Below, piece by piece: positions 49,191 to 60,222 of a stretch of 64,000 bases of DNA. The stretch is from Anagrus nilaparvatae (Eukaryota > Arthropoda > Insecta > Hymenoptera > Mymaridae), in the NCBI GenBank assembly GCA_022575985.1, contig JAKSXM010000247.1:643501-707500 (forward strand). Direction: 5' to 3'. Position 1 is the stretch's first letter; the number at the start of each line of letters is the position of its first letter. Both the position numbers and the translations under genes were made by a program. Under the pieces are notes generated by a model that saw only the letters and a list, made by a program, of their open reading frames with translations, was not told the origin of the DNA and ran no database searches.

Positions 49191-49880
49191 TGCTGTACAA
49201 TTATAATTGTATCTTGATCATAATTAATAAGTAATCAAACTTTAATTTAAGATTCGTAAAGAAGAAAATTTTTAAGAAGCTTAAAAAAATATGAAATTCA
49301 TCAAAAAATTAATGATTTCCCTTGCATATTACGTATATTTCTAAAGTTTATTTAATATTATTAAAAAAATTGATATTAAAACATACATAGTTTATTTTTA
49401 ATTTTATTTAATTTATATATATATAACTTATAATAAAAAGTATGTAAAGTTCAAGTTTGTAGAAAAGGGTATATAAAATATATATGTTTAATAATCACAA
49501 TAACTAATCAATAAAATGTATCTATAGCTATTCTTATATTTTTATTATAAATTTCAGGGTTATTCAAATATTTGATTATGACCTGGAAAATAATTAATAC
49601 TATATATGCACAAAAAAAAATAGTTGTAATATTAATTAATAAATATCTACTTACATTTTAATATATTATTGATTCATAATTTTGTACTTAATTATTTAAA
49701 AAAAATTTTTTAAATTAATATTACAGTTAAAAAAGGTATGTCATCAAATAAAGATTGAATTTTGTGCTTTTTAAAGAGACACGTACGTTATGTGGGAATA
49801 ATGAATAGCGGTTACTTCAAAATTTGAGTTTCTCTACAAGCGAAATTTACTTTAGTATCAATAGTTGTGAAACCTAGAAA

Positions 49881-50218
49881 ATAGTATATTTTTAACCATG
49901 GCCACAAAAGTAAAGAATGGCCCAAATCGCACGTAAATTACCGTCCGAGGCGAAGCCGAGGATGGTAAACTGAGATTTGGGGCATCCTTTTTTTGTGGCC
50001 AAGGACAAAACATAATTTTTCTTGCTCAGTGTCGAGAAAATACGTTTTTTCGAATAGCGCAGCGGCTAGAAAACACGCACTTTCTGGACACAATCCTCGG
50101 CCATAAACAAAGAATTACCCAAATCGCATTTTACCATCCTCGGCTTCGCCTCGGAAGGTAATTTACGTGCGATATGGGCCATTCTTTATTTTTTTGGCCT
50201 AGGACCGTAATATACTAT
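49881..50218. repeat. 338-bp palindrome with CGAGGCGAAGCCGAGG core
   Basis: ATAGTATATT (49881) pairs with AATATACTAT (ending 50218). Inward, GGCCACAAAAGTAAAGAATGG, AAATCGCACGTAAATTACC and CCGAGGCGAAGCCGAGGATGG are mirrored by CCATCCTCGGCTTCGCCTCGG, GGTAATTTACGTGCGAT and GGGCCATTCTTTA. CGAGGCGAAGCCGAGG is not only mirrored across the element but is close to palindromic itself, giving nested hairpins. The element is markedly G+C-richer than its surroundings. Fragments of the family occur at 52845-52950, 53505-53700 and 58375-58480. Confidence 0.8.
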
Positions 50219-50844
50219 TAAGGCCTATAGGAGTATAGTTAGAAAAAATTTTTTTTAATATATGGTTGTTAGTGACCATTTACTAAAAACGTAAAAATCA
50301 CAAAATTTAAGTCCATTTAATATCATTCTTAATATCGATTTATAATCTGAAATTATAATTTATAATTTTACTGTTACCAATCCTGATGTAATAAAAAGGA
50401 AAAAAAGAAAATTCGTAAAGTTAGAACAAATCAATTCCATTTAGCAAATATAAATGTTACAATACATCTTAGATAATATATAAAAATGAAATAAAAATTA
50501 ACAATAATAATATTCCTATAACGTACTAATCATTTTTATTTATAATTTATTAAGTAATAATGCCATATATAATCTTTTATTAATGCAGAAAGTTTATGTG
50601 TAAATAATTGACAGAAAAGCGTTCTTGGATTGTCATCTTTTATAGCACGTGCATCATCTTTTCATATATTTCTATATTTATATGCATTTAATATAATATA
50701 ATATTATGATGATTGAGATGTTTATATATAAAATTAATGCTCAATCGTTACTCAAGTCTACAATCTTTTGAGTGAGAAAATTTAGTTATAGTGCTGCATA
50801 AAACATCAAATAGACAATGATTTCGGACCAAAAATAATCATAGA

Positions 50845-51275
50845 ATTTTGGGGCCTTTTCTATCAGAAATTGGAGCCTCACCTATAAATTTGTAAAAACT
50901 ACCCCAAAAAGAGGTATTTTTGATTTATACGAACTTGAAGTGTCCAAATTTGGTACACGTGGTTTTTTTCGGTCGCTGATCACGAATTTCAGGATCCTGC
51001 GTTATAAAAATTGGCGATTCAGCCATAAGGCCTTAAATTAGCAAAAACTACGTCTATAAGGGGTATTTTTTATGTATGTTACGCTTTTGCAAATTTAAGG
51101 TCTTAGAGCCAATTTTCAGTAGACAGTATCCTAAAATTTATGATTAGAAACCCAAAAACCCCATGTAAACCAAATCTGGACACTATTAGAAAAAGCACCC
51201 CTTTTTAGGGGTAGTTCTTACAAATTTAAGCGTTTTTCGACAATTTCTCCTGGAAAAGACCCCAAAATTGACTGG
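50845..51275. repeat. GGGTCGCTGATCACGAATTT repeat family, inverted pair of arrays
   Basis: The left half contains GGGGCCTTTTCTATCAG, AAAAACTACCCCAAAAAG, CGGTCGCTGATCACGAATTT and TAAGGGGTATTTTT. The right half carries their complements (GAAACCCAAAAACCCC, AAAGCACCCCTTTTTAGGGG, CTCCTGGAAAAGACCCC). It is a foldback built from two family units per arm. Confidence 0.75.
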
Positions 51276-52844
51276 AGTATTACCTAGGTGACTTAATCTT
51301 TTTGTGTGTCATATTTTAATAGGTATCTTAGTTTCGAATTTTTTATTAGAAAATATAAGGTTAAAATATGAGATCGACCAAATCCAGAAAATATTTGTTT
51401 TTATTTATATCCAATATGATTCGAATACTGTATAAGGTATTCCCTTACAGGAATCTTTATCTATAGTACAAAATAGTTATAACCTGGTAAAAAAGCTCAT
51501 CGATTAATAATCTGAAAATTACAGTTAATTTCATCAGAGAAATTTTGGATTAGCAGTTTATAATTCTTATAAAAAATTCATAAATGCAAATTTCCAACTC
51601 TAAAACTTTTCGTCAAAATTTTTAATAATTAAAAACTTTTTTCAGCTGAAACTGAAACTGAAACTGACAAAAATAACCAAGAATTCTCTTTGTTAATAAA
51701 TTCATCATTTTTAACGGTAAGTATATATAAGTTCCGGGAATATTTATAAAAAATTACAAAAAATTAACATTTATAATTCACGTATTTTTTTCATAATAAT
51801 AATAATTAAAATAAATAAAATTTGCAATAATTAATTATATTAAAAAATTCTTTAAACATAAACATGTAAACATAATATTTATAAATATTTATAACTTACA
51901 GAATTATTATTTATTAAGTAAATTCAAGGAGATACTACATAATGTAACAAAAGTGTTATTTTTCCTAATGAAAATAAAAACAGCCAATATTTTACTAATA
52001 AAAAATTTTTCTTTCTATTTAAATGATGTGCTCTAATTATTTTTTTTAAATTACTCACATTGAATTTAATGTATTTTTTATTGTGTCTTGTAAATTATCA
52101 ATTAATTAAAATTTATTTACTAATCATAAAAATAAACATGTGTGTGCGTGTGTATAGTTCTTCTGTTTCTTTGTAATTTTTTTTTATTATTTAAGAAAAC
52201 ACGCAATGTCTATATAATTATTAGTTTAAGTTTGTGTATATTATACTAATTAATTTTTATATTATATTTATTTTTTTTTTATTATACATTTTATCATTAT
52301 AATTTTTTGTGGTCTGTTGTTTTAATTTTTATTTAGCGTTCTCTGGAATTAAATTCTTTAAAACATATTTTTGCGTTTTTTCTTAATATATTTTTTATAT
52401 AAAATGTTTCAGTTCGTGGTAATGTTCATGGTTAACATGGATGATAATCTAGTTATAATCAGGGCCATTATTATTTTTTCCAAGTGTGGCTCTCAAACAT
52501 TATAACATTCCAAAAGGCATATCGAAAAAAAAATCCTCTTGTTGTAATTGAACTTCAGGCTCTGATTTTAGATAGCATTAGTTTTTTTTTCTGAAAAAGA
52601 TAAAAATTTAACTTAAAATTTTAAGCGTATTTTTACTAGATTTTAGGGGTACTAGAGTAGACATAATTAATCATGACTCGAAATCTATTAAAATTCTGCT
52701 CAAGCAGGATCCATGAAATCGCCCCAAAGCATTTTTTGTAATAATTACTAGAGTTCAATTGTTTCAACTTTAGGTTCCTCAAAATCTAGTAAGAATATGC
52801 TTCATGAAATTGTCCTTAAACAATAATAGCTATTTTTTAAACAA
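51276..52844. other. A+T-rich stretch, no recognised gene
   Basis: Includes a short GAAACT triplication near 51650 and A+T-rich filler. No gene. Confidence 0.55.
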
Positions 52845-52950
52845 GGTACAATTGGGTCATTCTTTATTTATGGACAAAGGTCGTATACGATTTTTTTTCG
52901 TCAGTGGCGAAAAAACTCGTCTTTTCCGGTCGCGTAGCAGTATATACTGG
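52845..52950. repeat. Fragment of the CGAGGCGAAGCCGAGG family
   Basis: GGGTCATTCTTTATTTATGG, followed by GGCGAAAAAACTCGTCTTTTC and GTCGCGTAGCAG, parallels the element at 49881-50218 (GGGCCATTCTTTATT, TCGAGAAAATACGTTTTTTC, AGCGCAGCGG). It is diverged and partial. Confidence 0.5.
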
Positions 52951-53089
52951 GCAATAAACCGTCTCTTAGGGTAGAAACTAGGCTTTTTCTGTCCTAAGAT
53001 TTGTAAAAAATATTTTAACCCCTACGAACAACAATACATCGAGATGTAAAGGGATTTGAAATATTTTATCTTACTTTTAATTTAAGGAA

Positions 53090-53321
53090 GCAGGTCGTAC
53101 CCGAGGGAAAAAAAAATTTTTTGTTTTTGGTTTTTTGGGTTTGAAAACATCTTAAGAATATATGGGAAAAAAATTTTATACTGATATCTTGAATAATAAG
53201 GAAGTTATAGAAGATTAAGCGAGACACCGCGAAAGGCGTAAGATACAGTATTCTAATCAATTATTTCTACCCGAAAACCTATCAAAAAAAAGACACCTTT
53301 TTTCCCTCGGGTACGACCTGC
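53090..53321. mobile_element. 232-bp MITE with 24-bp perfect terminal repeats
   Basis: The left end GCAGGTCGTACCCGAGGGAA plus AAAA and the right end TTTTTTCCCTCGGGTACGAC plus CTGC are exact inverse complements. The interior is unique and not self-complementary, unlike most elements here. No target duplication is obvious. A 64-residue minus-strand ORF crosses it by chance. Confidence 0.8.
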
Positions 53322-53504
53322 CACTTTAATTATCGAAAAATAAAATTTACTAATTATTTTTAAGAAATAAATTTTTTTTATGAATTTACAGCAGTTACTT
53401 TTAACAGCGTTGGTAGAAAAATTTTATCGAAAAATTAGTAAAAAATTTTTAAAATGAAGATTTCCAAGTAAGGCATTCAGATAATAATTATATGTACTTT
53501 TTCT

Positions 53505-53700
53505 TTCAAGCAAGTTCGCCTCGCGGCACGGTTGAAAAAAACGCATTTTTTCCCACTAAGAAAGAAAAATTGCATTTTATCCATGGAAGCAAATAAAGAA
53601 TGCCCAGCTTCGCCTCGGATGATAATTAACGTATTATATGAGCGTTTTTTTTTCTCCCTTGGTTAAAAATGTACTATTGCTAAATTTCGAACAAAAGTAG
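53505..53700. repeat. Fragment of the CGAGGCGAAGCCGAGG family
   Basis: Contains GTTCGCCTCGCGGCACGG, AAATAAAGAATGCCCAGCTT, CGCCTCGGATGATAATTAACG and GTTAAAAATGTACTATT, matching the core and end of the 49881-50218 palindrome in rearranged form. Confidence 0.55.
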
Positions 53701-54296
53701 AGAAAAAAATTTGCTTGCATGCAAGAGAAGCGAGTGGAAATAATTTTCAGTGTTTAAATTTTTGTCGAAAATAATAAAATTTTTAAAATGATGAGCACAA
53801 TTGATCAAGTATATTTGAAGCTGGTACAAGTTTAATAAAAAAAGGAAACGGCAAATAAAAAAATAGAAAAATTGAAATTATTAAATATAAAATAGTATAA
53901 ATTATTTGTACAGAATTACTTACTATAATTTTTTTGTGTAAGCATTATTTAATTTAATAAATAACAAATAATAGTTTTGTATTATTTACCAAGCAATTTT
54001 TTATTATTATTATTTTTTATTATTTATTATAAAGGTCAAAAATATAATTTAAAATTATTTTTTTTACATGTAATTTTTGTTTATGCATTTATGAATATTT
54101 TATGCACACAGTTAACTGCATACAAGATAGATTTATATAAAATGAGACTTTGATGATTTCCACGCAATATATTTGGTTAGTCGATTTTAGTTGGAAAAGT
54201 CTTCGTTTGGAACTTTAAGATTATGTATTTAACTTACTATTTCGACCCTAAGTAAACGACTTTTTTGCTCATTATATGTAAAACTATATGTTTTAA

Positions 54297-54755
54297 GGAC
54301 GTTGGATAGGGATTGAAAAAAATATATTTAGGTAAGTGGCCCGCTAAACACGAATCCGAGGTCTATTTTGCAAAATTCGTGGTCAATTTTTTTTTATTAA
54401 CAAATTATTGGCCAATTTTGCAATAATTTCTTGATAACAAAAAATTTACCACGAAGTTCGCAAAACGGATCCCGGATTCGTGTTCAGCGGGTCAAAAAGT
54501 ATTCACTATCTAAAATCACCCTTTAAAAATTGAAGAATTATGACCGCTTAATAGTTTTTGAGCTATCAGCCCAAAAGTTGAAATTTTGTACAGGCTCTTA
54601 TAAGGAAAATGGAAAAGTTTTATAACCCAATTTCTAAATTTTTTTTTGTTGAATAAAATTTGCAAAGACAAGTTGACAGAATTAAATTAGACGCAATAAG
54701 CTTTTATTTAATTAAAATCAAAAAATCGATTTTCAATCTCTAGCTAATAACGTCC
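54297..54755. mobile_element. TTAA-flanked GGACGTT element carrying a 162-bp palindrome
   Basis: GGACGTTGGATAGGGATTGAAAA at the left pairs, with small differences, with TTTTCAATCTCTAGCTAATAACGTCC at the right. TTAA abuts both ends (54293-54296, 54756-54759). It contains the first copy of the 162-bp palindrome. The element at 58023-58530 has the same end type. Confidence 0.65.
54337..54498. repeat. 162-bp palindrome, copy 1
   Basis: TGGCCCGCTAAACACGAATCC at the left is mirrored by GGATTCGTGTTCAGCGGGTC at the right. The copy at 55067-55228 is identical base for base in this window. Confidence 0.9.
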
Positions 54756-54974
54756 TTAATATGGGTTTTGACTTTTGCATGCTGTCTGCATTCTCTTGGT
54801 AATATTTTATCCCTTGTTAAAAAAATTGCTATTTAGTTGCTTCAAAATCATGCGTTCAAGCAATTTGAAATTTATTGGTTATTTTTAAAATTAGTTACAT
54901 TATATGCTAAATGCTGAATTTTTAGTCAAATTTATTTTACATTTAACTTTTACAGTTTATTGTAAAGAAGCTAG

Positions 54975-55308
54975 TAGTCCTGTCGCCAGCAATGCTATTT
55001 AATGCCATAAAATCCTAAAATAGCATAAAAGTTCCATGGAAAAAAATGGGTGGTATTTATGTTTTTTGGCCCGCTAAACACGAATCCGAGGTCTATTTTG
55101 CAAAATTCGTGGTCAATTTTTTTTTATTAACAAATTATTGGCCAATTTTGCAATAATTTCTTGATAACAAAAAATTTACCACGAAGTTCGCAAAACGGAT
55201 CCCGGATTCGTGTTCAGCGGGTCAAAAAACATAAACACCACCCATTTTTTTCCATGAAACTTTTATGCTATTTTATGGCATTAAATAGCATTGCTGGCGA
55301 CAGGACTA
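54975..55308. repeat. 334-bp palindrome containing 162-bp palindrome copy 2
   Basis: TAGTCCTGTCGCCAGCAATG at 54975 pairs with CATTGCTGGCGACAGGACTA ending at 55308. The arms continue through GCTATTTAATGCCATAAAAT, AAAAAAATGGGTGGTATTTA and into the shared 162-bp core. A six-base difference near 55010 is the main arm mismatch (an extra CCTAAA-like segment in the left arm). The 75-residue ORF at 55161 is a reading through it and not a gene. Confidence 0.85.
55067..55228. repeat. 162-bp palindrome, copy 2
   Basis: Identical to 54337-54498, offset by exactly 730 bp, but embedded as the core of a longer palindrome whose flanks are unrelated to those of copy 1. Confidence 0.9.
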
Positions 55309-55453
55309 TAGGTATGCAACTCCAAGTACAAATCTATATAGTAATCTTAAAATTTCTCACTCGTCGTATTCAACGATCGCAAATATAAGTGCAAACCGAG
55401 GTGCAAACGCAAAGAAAATTTAAAGAAAATAGTTATAAGTATCGCATGCCAAC

Positions 55454-55800
55454 GTGATGAGTCTGGAAATATATTGTTTAGGAGTAAAAACAATTTTTAT
55501 TGTTGCAAAATTTTCTATAAATTTTAAGTCATTTGCAATCACACAAACAATTAAAAAAATTCGTTTTTCATCAGCTAAATTTTTTTCAGTGGATGACAAA
55601 ATCCAGGTTGTCCAAATATTTGATCAGGAAAGATCTTGCAAAAAAATGGCAACTGGATTCCGAGAAAGGAATTCTACATGCAAAAACTACTGAGTAATTA
55701 TACTGAGTTGATACTAAGCTTCTAGCGCATCTCGAAGATACTGCGTCTAAATAAGTATGTCACAAATGTGCTGCAAGGCATAAAAATACTGCGAAAGCAG
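55454..55800 (+). pseudogene. Probable pogo/Tigger transposase N-terminal remnant
   Basis: The frame open to 55693 ends in SVDDKIQVVQIFDQERSCKK followed by MATGFRERNSTCKNY. The spacing K-[IV]-x-[VI]-[VI]-x-x-F-D-x(4)-SC-x-x-[ML]-A-x-x-[FY]-x(4)-ST-x-x-N is that of the psq/CENP-B-type helix-turn-helix at the start of pogo/Tigger transposases. After the stop, MSQMCCKA-like and VLQGIKILRKQHNF readings in two frames suggest decayed continuation. The upstream ~35 codons are A+T-rich and probably not coding. The pairing with the transposon end at 12044 is only a family resemblance. Confidence 0.4.
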
Positions 55801-56635
55801 CATAATTTTCTCACCATGTGGGTAACTTGAATGCAATTCAGCATTAAACGTGACAATTAAAACGTCAGAACAATTTGCATGATACAATTTTCTGGTATTG
55901 TATACAACTTTTATAGAAATACTGTGCAGTTTGAGGCTTATTTTTCCATTATAAAAGAACGATGAAACTGGGTGTTTACATATCCTACTGTAAATTATCC
56001 TTTAAACCTGCCCAACAGAATTTTTAATCAAACATTGCAGCGATCATTGCAGAAACACTCGATTTCCTATTTGCTAAGGCTCTGCGAAAGCAATAATATA
56101 ACCGTTTTAATTTTAAGATTAAGTTAATTTTCTTTTTTATATTAGTTTGAAAACTATAGATATTATACATACACATATTTATTATGATACGCATATAAAT
56201 CAATTTACGTAATGTAAAACCTTATATGTCATAAGACTAGGGCTATATAATTTAGAGATAATTGTATAAACCTTGTGATTTTAAATAATTTTACGCATAA
56301 TATTAAATTTATTGATAAAACTATACATTATCATACGTTATTGCTGATAAAGGTGGTATATACCTACGTTTATTAATATTATGACACAAACTTTATTTTT
56401 ATAAATGATTAAAATATCTATGTTTAAAGGTCATTTTTTCCTTTTTTTTTCAATTAAAAAAATTTTTATACCTATGTAACATTTTAGTAATTATTCATAA
56501 TTTCGTTTAGTCTAAAAAGTGATGAATTTTTTAAAATTATTTTTTAGAATAATTATTTTCATGACGGTATACCTTCATGACTACAAAGATGTAGAAATAA
56601 GTAAAATTTTATTTACAGAAAGTATAAAATAATAG
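55801..56635. other. A+T-rich stretch, no recognised gene
   Basis: May hold further decayed transposon sequence at its left, but no motif could be read. The remainder is filler. Confidence 0.45.
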
Positions 56636-56785
56636 CTTTTTGTTAGTAACCATCAAGGGACAAAGTAAAGGTTTTGACCTTGCATGCAGTTGTATGCAAG
56701 AGCGAGTGCAGACAGCGTGGAAAAGTCGTGTATTTAACCGCATGCAAAGTCAAAACCTATATTTTGCCTCTTTGTTATTAGCAAA
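56636..56785. repeat. 150-bp inverted repeat with GCATGC arms
   Basis: TTGTTAGTAACCATCAAGGG, ACAAAGTAAAGGTTTTGACC and TTGCATGC pair with GCATGCAAAGTCAAAACC, ATTTTGCCTCTTTGTTATTA. The ~50-nt loop is G+C-richer (GAGCGAGTGCAGACAGCGTGG). Confidence 0.65.
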
Positions 56786-57289
56786 TAGGACAGCTATTTA
56801 GAGTATAATTTTTTTAAAAATGTAACTCTTTATAACTTTGATTTTCGTTTGACTTAAATTTTTTTTTCTTAACTGGTTTATGCAGCTTGAGTTATTACAA
56901 TAATTTATGGCTGAAGTGCTTAGTTAAACTGTGAATTGTAAATTTATGCATAATAAACAATAAATTTTTCACGTGTTTTATGTTTTGGTTTAAGCAATTT
57001 TGTTCAATTATTTAACTCTGACGATTACGAGAACTTTCACCTGAAATACATTATGTAGGATAACATCATTCTGATTTAAGACTGTTTTGTAACCATTTTA
57101 ACTTAAATATGTTAACCTTATTTAATTATTAATTTTCCCACAAAAAAAATAGGATCGATCAACTTTTTATCAGCGACGTATTCATTAATTTTGTATTAAA
57201 CATTGAGTCATAAATCCCATTATTCTCAGATCTCAACCACTTGGATCAAAATTCTCCTTGGCTTATGTTAAAAATTCGGTTGAAGAACA

Positions 57290-57600
57290 AGATTTTTTGC
57301 AAGGTTTTTTGGGTTGTCGATTATACGAATTTTGGGATGCTGCACGCATAAAATATTCAAAACATAACTTTTTACTAATTTAAGGGTGTCCTGAGAATTT
57401 TGCAGATGCAGCACTTCAAAATTCAAGTTCAACAACCTAAAAAACGTGTGGTAAGTCAAAGCTTGTCATGTTTAGTAAAAATTGCAAAATTATCCCAACA
57501 AAGAGTTGTTCTTACCAAAATTTAAGGTTGTTTTGAGTATTTTTCGTACCCAGCACTCTAATTTATGATCAATAACCCAAAAAAAGTATACAATATTTCT
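57290..57600. repeat. GGGTCGCTGATCACGAATTT repeat family, diverged inverted units
   Basis: GGTTTTTTGGGTTGTCGATTA with TACGAATTTTGGGATGCTGCA opens the block. Inverted versions (GCAGCACTTCAAAATTCAAG, CAACCTAAAAAACG, then CAGCACTCTAATTTATGATC, AATAACCCAAAAAAAG) follow. This is the most diverged member of the family here. Confidence 0.6.
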
Positions 57601-58022
57601 AAATTTTCCTAATTTGCATAGATTTTTATTCGAATTATTTTTAAATTGGTGCATTTAAAATATAAATTTCCCATTAAATAAATTTATTCAAGATTGATTT
57701 TTCGAATGAGACTGGATGTAACTGGTTTTAATCCAAAGACTGGCGTATAATTGGTAATCTGTTACAATTAATTGATTTTATAAAATAAATTTAATAAAAC
57801 TTCAAGTCATCGATTAGCATAATTATGCTCGAGCATATGCGTAAAATTTTTTTAAAAATAACTTACACGCCTATATTTTTCAAGATATTTTTATAAATAC
57901 TAATGATAATTAATGATTATTTTTTTATTTAAAGTGTATTTTACTAATGTTTTCATAACTTTTATGCGTCTATTCATAAAATAAGCAATAAAATAATATG
58001 GTTTATGAAAGTTAAATATTAA
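57601..58022. other. A+T-rich stretch, no recognised gene
   Basis: No ORF or repeat supported. Confidence 0.5.
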
Positions 58023-58530
58023 GGACGCTCTGACCGGTGAATTTCCCAATGGATATAGTTTGTTAGAGAAAAACTTCAGGAATCGAATGGTATGGGTCTT
58101 ATAGTCTATCGTTGTGCATAATTTTGAGTTATAAGCACAGTATATATATTTTTAACTGTGTTATAAGGGTAAAAAGTTAAGTAAATATTGCATTAGTCTC
58201 ATGGGGAAAATTCCGGAAATCAATTAACTATTTTTCCTATCAAATCGCGAATTTCCCATGCAGATAGTGATAAATTCGAGGATAAATTGAAAGTTTAAAG
58301 TCCAAAGAATTTAAAGGTAATTTTCGAATATATGAGGTATACGTGTGAAATTATCTTATTTATAGTACTTTACGGCACATGGCGAGAAAAATAAAGAATG
58401 GACCAAATTGCACGTAAATTACCTCCCGAGATAAAGCCGAGTATATACGTGTTTCCTCCCCGTTGACGAGAAAGTATTATTTTTTTTATCACTCAAAGAC
58501 TTGGTATTCATGGTCATGGCCAGAGCGTCG
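58023..58530. mobile_element. TTAA-flanked GGACGCT element, 508 bp
   Basis: GGACGCTCTGACCGGTGA at the left pairs with TCATGGCCAGAGCGTCG at the right (two or three mismatches). TTAA lies on both sides (58019-58022, 58531-58534). It holds a fragment of the CGAGGCGAAGCCGAGG family at 58375-58480 (AAATAAAGAATGGACCAAAT, TGCACGTAAATTACCTCCCG). Confidence 0.65.
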
Positions 58531-58534
58531 TTAA

Positions 58535-59484
58535 AAAAGTTCTTATATATTATATGAATGCATCAAATGTTTGCAGTACGTCGAATTCATTTTTCACTTT
58601 ATTAATTTTTTCAAACTTTTTAATGTATTGATGAAGAAATAGATTATTTTTAATACTGTTTAGCAACTTCGATAAAAACTTACTTTCTAAGAAGATAATA
58701 CTTTAAGAAAATTAATTTTTAAAAAATATTTGGAAACGATAAGGAAAAAAATTGGTTAAAATTAATAAAATTTTTATATTTGATAAATCAATATTTTATT
58801 AAATAAATAATAATTTATGTAAAAAATATTTTATGAAATTTATAAATTTATATTTAATAGTTATTAATATATATAATATATATTTGTTTTTTTTGTATGA
58901 AATATAAAATACTTTTATTTTTATAAAATATAATACAATCACAAAATTTTAAAATTAAAATTGAAAAAATTTTTTGATTTGTTACATTTTTTTTTTAATA
59001 GTATACAACTTTTTTTTTCTCAGAAAAATTGATTTATTGTTAATTAAAATCATGCAATAAATTAATTAATATCATAAGCCGCTATTAAAATTAAAAATAA
59101 AAATTCTGTGGCAGTTCTCTTTTGTTACAATTTTTTTTGCTTAAAAAAAAAGCACACGTAGGAACAAAGTTTTAAATTTAATTTTCAAATTATTGTTTAT
59201 GGCACACTTGAAATTAAAAAAAAAAAAAAGTAATAAAAAGTGACACCGGTAACAAATTTGTGAAACAAAAAGTGAAAAAAATGTAAAAAAGAAAATTACT
59301 TTAACACTTACCATTAAGTATCTTTTTTTTTAATTATCTATTTAACAAGTGCTTTCATTTTAAAATGTAAACATTTATAGAATTAAAATAGAAATTATCT
59401 AGGCATTGACTAGATAATAATAATAAAAAATAAATTCTTACTTAATTTATAATTTGAAGAATCAAATTTATAAGTAATAAAAGT
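58535..59484. other. A+T-rich stretch, no recognised gene
   Basis: Very A+T-rich filler. No gene. Confidence 0.55.
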
Positions 59485-60222
59485 GGCCACCAGTCAAAAT
59501 CCGAAATTTGTGTTTTGCAAAATAGTCATCCCTTCGTCATCCCTGGTGAACATTTTGATTGTTTTTAATTTTAAAAAATATTTTAAGTCAAAAGTGGTCA
59601 ATAAAAGCTTTTATAAAGTTTTTGATTTATTTTAGTATTAAATTCTATTTATAATGTTTATTCGCAGCTTAAAAAAGTCTATTAAGCATTTTTAATTTAT
59701 TTAATTTGATGAATTAGTAATAAATTTATAATTAAAATTGCTCATGCTTTATAAATATAAATAAAAAAAAAAAAACAAAAAAAAACATTTACTTCGTAAA
59801 ATGCAAGTTAGCTACACCCTTTTTACAGCAGCTTTGCCTACCAGGGAATATGACAGAATGTTGAATAAAGTATTTAAAAAACTCAAAGATTGAAATAATT
59901 AATTTTAAGAAATAATTCGTTTCTTTTGGATGAATTTCATTCATTATTAGAGAAAATTCTAAAGAAAGTTTTTGTTACGTTTTTTGTTTTAGAAGTTCAA
60001 TTTTTCAAATTATAAAAATTAGAAAGTGATAAAAATTGAAAAATACCGTTTTTAAGTTAAAAATAAATAATTTCATTTAACATTAATTCTAAACTTTTCC
60101 TTGGATCTTTTTGAAAGAATCCATGCAATATTTCGAAATCATTTATTTCTTAAATATTTTCTGAGATGTCCAGTCTGCACAGGAGTCTGCAAAACATCAA
60201 TTTCGTATTTTGACTGGCAGTC
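59485..60222. mobile_element. 738-bp element with CCAGTCAAAA termini
   Basis: GGCCACCAGTCAAAATCCGAA ... TGTGTTTTGCAAAA at the left pairs with TCTGCAAAACATCAATTTCG ... TATTTTGACTGGCAGTC at the right. The ends resemble those of the MITE at 12123-12341. The flanking octamers ATAAAAGT and ATTTAAGT agree at 6 of 8 positions, which is weak support for an 8-bp duplication. The interior is A+T-rich and non-coding. Confidence 0.65.

Noticed and set aside
53066..53260. 64-residue minus-strand ORF
   Set aside because: It starts in the interior of a MITE with 24-bp terminal repeats and has no motif.
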